Positions 9,232 to 16,470 of a stretch of DNA of 64,000 nt are shown in pieces; the stretch's first letter is position 1, and the number at the start of each line of letters is the position of its first letter. Made by a program: the position numbers and the translations under genes. The notes beneath the pieces were generated by a model that saw only the letters and a program-made list of their open reading frames with translations, did no database searches and was not told where the DNA came from. Origin of the DNA: Pseudophaeobacter flagellatus (GTDB taxonomy: Bacteria > Pseudomonadota > Alphaproteobacteria > Rhodobacterales > Rhodobacteraceae); contig NZ_JAJQRG010000001.1 of the NCBI RefSeq assembly GCF_021228235.1, positions 310,001 through 374,000 on the forward strand, given 5' to 3'.

Positions 9232-9546
9232 TCAGGCAGCCCCCTTGTGTGCCAACTTTATCCCTGAACAACATTCCGAGGTGAGGAACGACACGGTTTG
9301 ATGCATGACATCAAAATCAACACGGTTGATGATTTGCCGCCCCTGTCGTTCCTGTGTCACCAGCCCGGCGTCCACCAGCGTCTTGAGATGATAGGCAAGC
9401 GTCGATGCCGCCATTCCCAAGTGCTGTCCGATATCACCGATGTTGAGACCATCGTGACCAGCCCGCACCAGCAACCGAAAGATTGTCAGGCGGGCGTCGT
9501 GGCCAAGTGCGGCAAGCGATTGAGCAGCGGAGCTATGTTTCATCAT
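9232..9546 (-). CDS. ArsR family winged-helix repressor
   Basis: A small ArsR/SmtB regulator of about 104 residues (start at MMKHSSAAQSLAALGH). The helix-turn-helix is GLNIGDIGQHLGMAASTLAYHLKTL, and the wing ends in QGRQIINRVDF. Near the C-terminus a vicinal cysteine pair (SECCSG) could bind arsenite or another soft metal; this site is inferred. The frame can be extended upstream to 9600, but MTRIGRLDK... does not look conserved. First gene of a two-gene unit with the ArsP-type permease. The AT-rich stretches near 9186-9210 and 9548-9570 are plausible operators. Confidence 0.88.
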   Translation of the reverse strand: MMKHSSAAQSLAALGHDARLTIFRLLVRAGHDGLNIGDIGQHLGMAASTLAYHLKTLVDAGLVTQERQGRQIINRVDFDVMHQTVSFLTSECCSGIKLAHKGAA

Positions 9547-9704
9547 AGGAACTAATAAAACTACAAATATGGTTTTGTCAAGTCGCCCGATGCGAGTCAT
9601 CGCACCAAAGCAAAGGCACCAGCAGTGTCGTGGCCGATAGCGAAGTCGGCCGGACTGGTCGGGAACGCGCCCCCGCTCAGATTGCCTGGCAGGGGCGGGG
9701 ATGC

Positions 9705-11357
9705 CTAATATTCGTCTTCACGTGGGCCGTTTTGCCAGGCCTTGGCCAGGTTGCCAAAACGAGTGAATTCGGCGGTGAAGGACAGTTCAACCGTGCCGAT
9801 TGGGCCGTGACGCTGCTTGCCGACGATGACTTCGGCCTTGGCGTGCAGGCGCTCCATCGCGGTTTTCCATTCTTCCATCTTGTCGAGCTCATGGTCGCCG
9901 GGTTTTTCGCGTTCCTTGTAGTATTCTTCGCGGAACACAAACATTACCACATCGGCATCCTGTTCGATCGATCCGGATTCCCGAAGGTCCGACAGCTGCG
10001 GGCGTTTGTCATCGCGGTTTTCCACCTGACGCGACAACTGCGACAGGGCGATCACCGGGATTTGCAATTCCTTGGCGATGGCTTTCATCCCCATGGAGAT
10101 CTCGGCAATTTCGTTTACCCGGTTTTCGGCCATGCCGCGACAGAGCTGCAGATAGTCAATAACCAGAACGTCTAGCCCATGGGTTCGTTTCAGCCGCCGC
10201 GCCCGCGCCGCCAGCTGCGAAATCGGCAGGGCAGGCGTGTCGTCGATGAACAGCGGACAGCTTTCCAGATCCTTGGCGGCCTGGACAAAGCGGCGGAATT
10301 CACCTTCGGTCATGTCGCCCTGGCGAATCTTGTGAGAGCTGATTTCCGAGGCTTCGGCAAGGACCCGGCCTGCGAGTTGTTCCGCTGACATTTCGAGCGA
10401 GAAAAAGCCCACCACCCCGCCGTCGATCGCGCCTTCGCTGCCGTCTGGTTTGGTGCCCTTCTTATAGGCCTTGGCGACATTGAACGCGATATTGGTCGCC
10501 AGCGAGGTCTTCCCCATCGAGGGGCGCCCGGCCAGGATCAACAGGTCGGAGGGGTGCAGGCCGCCTAGCTGTTTGTCAAGATCGGCAAGCCCGGTTGAAA
10601 TCCCGGCCATGCCGCCGCCGCGCTGATAGGCTTCATTGGTGACATTTACCGCTTCGGTGACCGCCTTCAGAAAGGATTTGAAGCCGCTTTCGGTCTGGCC
10701 CTGTTCCGCCAGTTGATAGAGCGACTGCTCGGCTTCGACGATCTGTTCCTTTGGTTCCGAGGCCACATCCACCCGGCGCGCCTTGTCAGAGATGCTCTGG
10801 CCTAGGGCGATCAACTCGCGCCGGATCGCCAGATCATAGATCATCTGTGCATAGTCGCGCACCGCAAAGGCAGAAATGGAGGAACCCGCCAATTTGGCCA
10901 GATAGGCCGGACCGCCCAGTTCCTTCAGCCCTTCGTCGTCTTCCATAAAGGCCTTGAGCGTCACGGGAGAGGCAAGCGCGTTCTTGGAGATCCGCGCTGC
11001 TGCGATTTCATAGATGCGGGTATGGACCGGATCATAGAAATGGCTGGCGTTGATGATCGAGGCGATCCGGTCGTAGACGTCATTGTTGGTCAGGATCGCG
11101 CCCAAAAGCTGCTGCTCGGCTTCGACCGAGTGCGGTAGCTCAACCGCTTCGGCGGGTTTGGCGGCCAGGGCGACGGCCATTCCCGTTTGCCCCAGAGGTG
11201 CCAACGCCTGGCCACCTGTGATGGCGCCGGGATCAGCAGCGCCTGCGATCATGTCGGGCGACATCTCCTCTGGCATCTCGCTTGAGATGTGATCAGGCAT
11301 TTCATCCGGCATCGGCGCACTGGGGGCGCCGCCATCATAGGGCGGGGTTTCGTTCAT
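9705..11357 (-). CDS. dnaB: Replicative DNA helicase DnaB
   Basis: A 550-residue hexameric helicase that unwinds the replication fork. The N-terminal helicase-loader/primase-binding domain starts at LPHSVEAEQQLLGAIL (about residue 73). The C-terminal RecA-like domain has Walker A AGRPSMGKTSLA, Walker B VLVIDYLQL and the DLRESGSIEQDAD motif. A poorly conserved extension of about 70 residues precedes the first domain. It contains near-repeats of MP(D/E)EM and is acidic, with methionine spaced every few residues. The start at 11357 has AAGAGAGCAGC upstream, so a later start is possible. Confidence 0.96.
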   Translation of the reverse strand: MNETPPYDGGAPSAPMPDEMPDHISSEMPEEMSPDMIAGAADPGAITGGQALAPLGQTGMAVALAAKPAEAVELPHSVEAEQQLLGAILTNNDVYDRIASIINASHFYDPVHTRIYEIAAARISKNALASPVTLKAFMEDDEGLKELGGPAYLAKLAGSSISAFAVRDYAQMIYDLAIRRELIALGQSISDKARRVDVASEPKEQIVEAEQSLYQLAEQGQTESGFKSFLKAVTEAVNVTNEAYQRGGGMAGISTGLADLDKQLGGLHPSDLLILAGRPSMGKTSLATNIAFNVAKAYKKGTKPDGSEGAIDGGVVGFFSLEMSAEQLAGRVLAEASEISSHKIRQGDMTEGEFRRFVQAAKDLESCPLFIDDTPALPISQLAARARRLKRTHGLDVLVIDYLQLCRGMAENRVNEIAEISMGMKAIAKELQIPVIALSQLSRQVENRDDKRPQLSDLRESGSIEQDADVVMFVFREEYYKEREKPGDHELDKMEEWKTAMERLHAKAEVIVGKQRHGPIGTVELSFTAEFTRFGNLAKAWQNGPREDEY

Positions 11358-11526
11358 TGCTGCTCTCTTCGCTATTGGCGCCAGTGATAGAGTTTTCTGC
11401 CCGGTTTGGGTATCGGGAAATCTTGTGGGTAAGCACGGCTAGCCTGTGGATAACTGCGCAAGGGGTCAATGGACCCGGTCGCTGACCAAGGTCTGGGTCG
11501 TCTTAGAAAGAAGTCTGAAACCAAAG

Positions 11527-11561
11527 ACCACAAAAGGCCGCCCTTGCTGTCAGGCGGCCTT
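11527..11561 (-). terminator. Rho-independent terminator after pyrE
   Basis: Perfect 9-bp stem AAGGCCGCC/GGCGGCCTT around a loop of about 10 nt, followed on the minus strand by TTTTG. It separates pyrC-pyrE from dnaB. Confidence 0.8.
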
Positions 11562-11585
11562 GGTCATTGTGGCAAGGGGGCCGTG

Positions 11586-12266
11586 TTAGCCGGGTTTATT
11601 GGTCTCTTGCCAGGCGCGGGGGTCACGTAGAAAGTTCTCCACCTCATCCAAGGTGGCCGGGTCAAAAGCCTCTTGCGCCTTGGCTTCGGCCAGCACATCC
11701 CACCAGGTGCACAGGTAATGCAGTTCTACCCCATGGTCGCCCAGGCGTTTGGTGGTTTCCGGGAAGATATCATAGTAGAAGATCACTGCGGTGTGGCCAC
11801 AGCTGGCACCGGTTTCGCGGATGGCATCGACAAAAGACAGTTTGGAGCCGCCATCGGTTGTCATGTCTTCCACCAGCAGAACCCTCTGGCCCTCTGACAT
11901 TACGCCTTCGATCCGGGCATTGCGGCCATAGCCTTTGGGCTTTTTGCGCACATAGGTCATCGGCAGGGCCATGCGCTCGGCCACCAGGGCGGAGAAGGGA
12001 ATGCCCGCAGTTTCGCCGCCAGCGATATTATCAAAGGCTTCGAAACCAGCGTTGCGCATGACCGTCACGGTCATGAAATCCATCAGGGTGGCGCGGATCC
12101 GTGGGTAGGAGATGAGCTTGCGGCAGTCGATATAGCTGGGCGAGGGTAGACCAGAGGCCAGGATATAGGGCGTGTCGGTGTTGAAGTTTACCGCGCCGAT
12201 TTCCAGCAGCATGCGCGCCGACAGGCGAGCGATTTCTTCACGGGTGGGGTAGGCGGTTGGGATCAT
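11586..12266 (-). CDS. pyrE: Orotate phosphoribosyltransferase
   Basis: Transfers phosphoribose from PRPP to orotate, forming OMP in pyrimidine synthesis. The PRPP-binding loop [14 protein letters not shown] (about residue 120) and the substrate segment [13 protein letters not shown] are clear, and 226 residues is typical for alphaproteobacteria. It follows pyrC by 118 nt on the same strand, an interval holding one copy of the intergenic repeat element. The two consecutive pathway enzymes are probably co-transcribed and end at the terminator at 11527-11561. Confidence 0.96.
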   Translation of the reverse strand: MIPTAYPTREEIARLSARMLLEIGAVNFNTDTPYILASGLPSPSYIDCRKLISYPRIRATLMDFMTVTVMRNAGFEAFDNIAGGETAGIPFSALVAERMALPMTYVRKKPKGYGRNARIEGVMSEGQRVLLVEDMTTDGGSKLSFVDAIRETGASCGHTAVIFYYDIFPETTKRLGDHGVELHYLCTWWDVLAEAKAQEAFDPATLDEVENFLRDPRAWQETNKPG

Positions 12267-12311
12267 GGCGTATCCTTTGGGAACTTGGGGACCCGTGGCG
12301 CGGGCAGGAGC

Positions 12312-12343
12312 CTCCGGCGGAGGTATTTAGAGTAAGATGAAAC
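12312..12343 (+). repeat. Interspersed repeat element, copy B
   Basis: Core CTCCGGCGGAGG then TATTTAGAGTAAGATGAAAC, in the pyrC-pyrE gap. It shares the '(GAGG)TATTT...GATGAA' order with copies at 28543-28572 and 45077-45106, and more loosely with 4460-4484. GC-rich flanks can form a CTCCGGCGGAG hairpin. Confidence 0.55.
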
Positions 12344-12384
12344 CGGGTGCCTGCCCCCTTTGGGGGCGCTCAGGCGGGCGCGGG

Positions 12385-13437
12385 TCAGGCAACGGACCAG
12401 AAGATCGGGAAGCCGGGGTCAAAGACGGTGACGGGGCCGTCATCGCTGTTGATTTTGGCGGGGAACTGACTGGGCTGGTCGGACTTTACCAGGGTGAGGG
12501 TATTTTGGTTTTCGGGCAGTCCGTAAAAGGCGGGGCCGTTTTTGCTGGCAAAGTGCTGCAACTGATCCAAGGCACCATCTTCGTCAAAGACATGGGCAAG
12601 CAGCGCCATGGTATTGGTGGCGGTGAAACAGCCGGCACAGCCGCAGCCGCTCTCTTTATTCGGGTCGGTATGCGGGGCTGAATCAGTGCCGAGGAAAAAG
12701 CGAGAATCCCCAGAGGTCGCGGCGGCGCGCAGGGCCAGACGGTGCTCCTCGCGTTTGGCCACGGGCAGGCAGTAGTAATGTGGCTTGATCCCGCCCACCA
12801 GCAGGTGGTTGCGGTTGATGATCAGGTGGTGGGTGGTGATCGTTGCGCCAAGGTCGCGGGCATTGGATTTCACATAGTCGACGCCGTCGCGGGTGGTGAT
12901 ATGTTCCATCACCACCTTCAGCCCAGGTGTTGCCTTGCGGATGGGGTCGAGCACGCGGTCAATAAACACGGCTTCGCGGTCGAAGATATCGATCTCGGCG
13001 TCGGTGACTTCGCCATGCACACAGAGCGGCAGGCCGATCTCGGCCATTTTGTCCAGCACAGGTCGCACCTTGTCAAAGTTGCTGACGCCGCTGCTGGAAT
13101 TTGTAGTGGCCCCGGCAGGATAGAGTTTGACGGCCTTTACCAGGCCAGAGGCATGGGCGGCGGCAATATCTGCGGGATCGGTGTCTTCGGTCAGGTAGAG
13201 CGTCATCAGGGGGGTGAAATCCATGCCATCAGGCAGGGCCGCCATGATGCGGTCGCGGTAGGCGCTGGCCTGCGCGCCGGTGACCACGGGCGGCACCAGG
13301 TTAGGCATGATGATGGCGCGGCCAAAATCGCGGGCGGTTTCTGGCAAGACGGCCTGCAGCATTGCGCCGTCGCGCAGGTGCAGATGCCAGTCATCGGGGC
13401 GGGTCAGGGTGAGCGTCTGAAACGGGGGCTGGGTCAT
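12385..13437 (-). CDS. pyrC: Dihydroorotase (class II, PyrC)
   Basis: Zinc enzyme closing carbamoyl-aspartate to dihydroorotate. The metal-binding HLHLRDG near residue 18, the carbamylated-lysine segment [12 protein letters not shown] near residue 103, the histidine segments VHGEVTD and ITTHHL, and the catalytic GTDSAPHT near residue 250 are all present. At 350 residues it is the standard class II length. The sequence contains CGCAGCF late in the chain, as in other bacterial PyrC. Neighbour pyrE is downstream. Confidence 0.96.
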   Translation of the reverse strand: MTQPPFQTLTLTRPDDWHLHLRDGAMLQAVLPETARDFGRAIIMPNLVPPVVTGAQASAYRDRIMAALPDGMDFTPLMTLYLTEDTDPADIAAAHASGLVKAVKLYPAGATTNSSSGVSNFDKVRPVLDKMAEIGLPLCVHGEVTDAEIDIFDREAVFIDRVLDPIRKATPGLKVVMEHITTRDGVDYVKSNARDLGATITTHHLIINRNHLLVGGIKPHYYCLPVAKREEHRLALRAAATSGDSRFFLGTDSAPHTDPNKESGCGCAGCFTATNTMALLAHVFDEDGALDQLQHFASKNGPAFYGLPENQNTLTLVKSDQPSQFPAKINSDDGPVTVFDPGFPIFWSVA

Positions 13438-13521
13438 GGCCTCGCGTTAGCACAGCTGGGCGCAAAGGAAAAGATGCCGGTGCCATCTGCGGGGCTGTAA
13501 AAGGTAGTTTTGCCCTGGTTG

Positions 13522-14484
13522 CTACAGGGGGGAGGGCAGTTTGAAATCGCCCTCGGCGGCGCGTTGTTCCAGGGTGTTCAGGCGGCGGCGAAAGCGCGGG
13601 GCGCTGAGCCGCCCCAGAACATTGCGGCACAAGAGAGTTTGCAGATAGGGGCGATCCAATAGGTCAAGCCGCCCCATTAAGGCCCGCAGGTAAGAGGAAT
13701 CATCGCGCCGTGCCCGGAACAGCCGGGCAAATGCCATGGAATCAAACTGGCCGTCGGCGGCCAGATGCAGAATCTGGTTCAGCAGGCCCATTTTGACCAG
13801 TCGCGTCTGCACTGCCGCGCCGAGGTTGGGCACCCGCAGGCGGGTAACGCAGGGGCGGTGGAACAACGCCGCATGCATGGCGTCCAATCGTTCGTAGGGG
13901 TCATAAAAGACAAAGGCCTCTTTGGCACCATCCAGCATATCGGGGGCATAGCCATAGCGATCAGTAAAGGAGGTGCGGCGCATTTCGACAAAGCGATCGT
14001 CCCATTCCGTTACGCGCGGGTCCAGAGTCGCCTGGGGCTGGATTGCCACCACAGTTGCGCCGGGGGACGCCACAGAAAAGGCCGTCGCCGCATAGCCACA
14101 GGGGCCTGCGCCATAAAAGATCACCTTGTCAAATTCTTCAAAGAAACCATCGTCGATCAGTTGGTCAAAAAAGCCAAAGACCTGCTGGTCGCGGAACCAG
14201 GTGTCACCCCTGGAAATAAGGCCAAGATGCGACCAGCCTTCTTGCTTCACCATTTCAAAGCCAAGCGGTTGGGCTAGAGGCGAGAGATTGTGCAGGCCCT
14301 CTTGGGTTTCAAAGGTAACCAGCAGCGTGTCGCCCTGATCTAGAAAGGTGGCGCAGTGCTTTTCACCCAGGGGCTGGAACATGCCCAGCTCTTCGGTGAG
14401 GGCAGCAAGGCGGTCCTGCCACTGGGCGGGTTTCAGACCGGACAGGTCTTCATTCAAGATCTCAAGGTTCTCTTGCATCGCCAT
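13522..14484 (-). CDS. Conserved protein of unknown function
   Basis: A 320-residue soluble protein I cannot place in a characterised family. The middle part KVIFYGAGPCGYAATAFSVASPG (about residues 119-141) looks like a nucleotide-binding or nucleophile-elbow turn followed by a Rossmann-like strand (VVAIQPQA). The C-terminal 60 residues are Arg/Leu-rich and basic. Similar Rhodobacteraceae proteins have, from memory, been labelled phosphoadenosine phosphosulfate reductase, but I see no PAPS-reductase motif or catalytic cysteine. It sits beside GT2, FkbM and sulfotransferase genes on the same strand, so a role in glycan or surface modification is possible. Confidence 0.6.
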   Translation of the reverse strand: MAMQENLEILNEDLSGLKPAQWQDRLAALTEELGMFQPLGEKHCATFLDQGDTLLVTFETQEGLHNLSPLAQPLGFEMVKQEGWSHLGLISRGDTWFRDQQVFGFFDQLIDDGFFEEFDKVIFYGAGPCGYAATAFSVASPGATVVAIQPQATLDPRVTEWDDRFVEMRRTSFTDRYGYAPDMLDGAKEAFVFYDPYERLDAMHAALFHRPCVTRLRVPNLGAAVQTRLVKMGLLNQILHLAADGQFDSMAFARLFRARRDDSSYLRALMGRLDLLDRPYLQTLLCRNVLGRLSAPRFRRRLNTLEQRAAEGDFKLPSPL

Positions 14485-14658
14485 AATCCCTTACTCAGGC
14501 CGCGGCAGCGGTGGATATCTCTAAGATTTAGGCCCGGAATGCGGCTAAATTAGGAAAAACTCTAGTCGCTTTGCTGACCCCTGCACAGCTTGCTGATCCC
14601 TGCACCAGGACCTGTGTCGGAGTTTTGCCTGCGCGTCTGGGCGCAGTCCGGCGGCCTG

Positions 14659-15726
14659 TCAGGGCGCATCCTTGGCAGAACTCTCTGCGGCGCGGCCCAT
14701 ATTGGCGAATTTGGTCAATGTCTTGGCGGTGACGGCATTTATGGGGCGCGAGGGGGGCGTCATCAGCAGACGGGCGAACAGGGCCCGATAGGGTTCTTGC
14801 TGCATCAGCGCGCGAAAGTGTTCATGTCGCCAGGTCACTGAACTAGCGCGCAAACCTGCCAGCGCATGATCCTGCAAGAGGGTCTTTTCCAGGCTGCGGC
14901 GGGCGCTGGCGTAGCGTTCGACCGAGTGATCGGTTGCGGTGTTGAAATTGCGCTCAACCCAATAGTCGACCCCCAGCATATCCTGCGCATGAACGGCCCG
15001 TCCGCGTGCGGCTTTCAGGACGTAGCTTTCCATTGCGCCCAAGGGATAGTGGTTCAGCTGGGCCAGATCATAGTTGCGGCGGCCAAAGTCGGAGAACAGA
15101 CGCCGGGATTTGAAGGCCTCCCCCAGTTCGCGCCCGCAGCAATCGAACCAGCGGAACTGGTCCAGCCGGTGCGGATCCTTGACTGACCGGGGGCGGTGGA
15201 TGCCAATTTTTTGATAGGTGCCATTATTGCGATACAGCGTCTTGAACATCGAGGCGCGCCAGGGCCAGTGGATCACCTCTGGGGCGCAGCGGCGGAACTG
15301 CGCGCTTATTGGGCTGTCTTCAAAGCGCAGCACATCATTATTGCCAAACAACCGCCAGGTCAGGGTGATCGCATCGGCTTCTGGCAGGGCGGTCAGCAGG
15401 TCTGCCAGGGTGCCGTCGCCGGTCTTGATGTTGACAAATTCATCGACATCCAGCGCCAAGATCCAGTCGGCCTGTTGCACCAGGGGGTGGGCATCGGCAC
15501 GTTTCATTGCGGTGAACTGGATACCGCCCTTGCCATAGGGGCCATCGTTGCGCAGATGGGTCAGCTGGCCAAGCGCCTCTAAGCGGTCCAGCATGGCATC
15601 GGTGCCATCTTGGCAATCATTGGAAAACACCAGGAAATCAGTGAATCCCACGGCCCGGTGATGCGCCAGCCATTCCAACAGAAAAGCGCCTTCGTTGCGG
15701 ACAGTCAGGATGGCGAGACAGCGCAT
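14659..15726 (-). CDS. Glycosyltransferase family 2 protein (Glyco_tranf_2_4 type)
   Basis: A 355-residue GT-A-fold glycosyltransferase. It begins MRCLAILTVRNEGAFLLEWL, followed by HRAVGFTDFLVFSNDCQDGT and a DXD-like metal/nucleotide motif ILALDVDEFVNI near residue 92. These motifs recur in the genes at 16471 and 19487, so the three are paralogues. No signal peptide or transmembrane segment is evident, implying cytoplasmic transfer to a lipid-linked or protein acceptor. The gene follows FkbM by 3 nt, so it is in one operon with the upstream genes. Donor and acceptor are unknown. Confidence 0.88.
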   Translation of the reverse strand: MRCLAILTVRNEGAFLLEWLAHHRAVGFTDFLVFSNDCQDGTDAMLDRLEALGQLTHLRNDGPYGKGGIQFTAMKRADAHPLVQQADWILALDVDEFVNIKTGDGTLADLLTALPEADAITLTWRLFGNNDVLRFEDSPISAQFRRCAPEVIHWPWRASMFKTLYRNNGTYQKIGIHRPRSVKDPHRLDQFRWFDCCGRELGEAFKSRRLFSDFGRRNYDLAQLNHYPLGAMESYVLKAARGRAVHAQDMLGVDYWVERNFNTATDHSVERYASARRSLEKTLLQDHALAGLRASSVTWRHEHFRALMQQEPYRALFARLLMTPPSRPINAVTAKTLTKFANMGRAAESSAKDAP

Positions 15727-15729
15727 GTC

Positions 15730-16467
15730 TTACCAATCAGATCGGAACACGGCGACCTTGCCGTGGGACCAGCGCGGGAAAAACACCAGACCAGCCGCAT
15801 CCAGGCAGCGAAACACGTTTTGCATGCCGGTCTTGCCGATCCATTGCGGGTGGGTTTCGATGACGACTGCCCGTAGCCCGGTCAGATCCATCTTGGGCAA
15901 AAGATCCGCCTCGGCGCCCTCTATGTCGCAGATCAGCACTGTGGGGGCCAGATCGCGGATCACCGCATTGACGTTTCGGGTCGGCACATCGACCTTGGTG
16001 CAGTCTTCGCTGTCTTCCATTGGATCTAGAGAGGACGCCAGAAAATTCTTGCGGATATAAAAGGGGGCGGAGCCGTCGCGCTCACCCAGAACCGCATGGG
16101 TGACATGGGCGTTGGTCACATTGTTGAGCGCATGCACTTGGGCAATATAGGGCAAAAGCTGCGGGTTGGCTTCGTAGGAATGGACCGATTTCGCCGGAGT
16201 CTGGGTGGCCACCAGGGTGGACATGAAGCCAATGCCGGCACCCAATTCCATCACCACATCCTGCGGCTTTATCAGTTTTTTGGCAGCGGTGGCCTCTTTC
16301 GCCTCATAGGCATCGTTGCGCAGCAAGGTGCGGATGCGCGGCGGCAGGACGTTGCGGTCCAATGGAAAGCGCATGCCACGGCATTTCAGGATCTTTTGCG
16401 GCTTGGCCACATCAGACGGGACGGATCCTGCTGTATCTGCCTGGGGGGCGGTGGGCGTCTCGCTCAT
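15730..16467 (-). CDS. FkbM family methyltransferase
   Basis: A 245-residue SAM-dependent methyltransferase. Motif I is VVMELGAGIGFMSTLVA (about residue 70), the acidic ribose-binding residue is in VHSYEANPQLLPYI, and the late motif VLICDIEGAEADLL is typical of FkbM proteins that O-methylate sugars or polyketides. Spacing to both neighbours is 3 nt, showing tight operon organisation with a GT2 on each side. Within this locus, O-methylation of a surface glycan is the simplest inference. Confidence 0.88.
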   Translation of the reverse strand: MSETPTAPQADTAGSVPSDVAKPQKILKCRGMRFPLDRNVLPPRIRTLLRNDAYEAKEATAAKKLIKPQDVVMELGAGIGFMSTLVATQTPAKSVHSYEANPQLLPYIAQVHALNNVTNAHVTHAVLGERDGSAPFYIRKNFLASSLDPMEDSEDCTKVDVPTRNVNAVIRDLAPTVLICDIEGAEADLLPKMDLTGLRAVVIETHPQWIGKTGMQNVFRCLDAAGLVFFPRWSHGKVAVFRSDW

Positions 16468-16470
16468 GTC

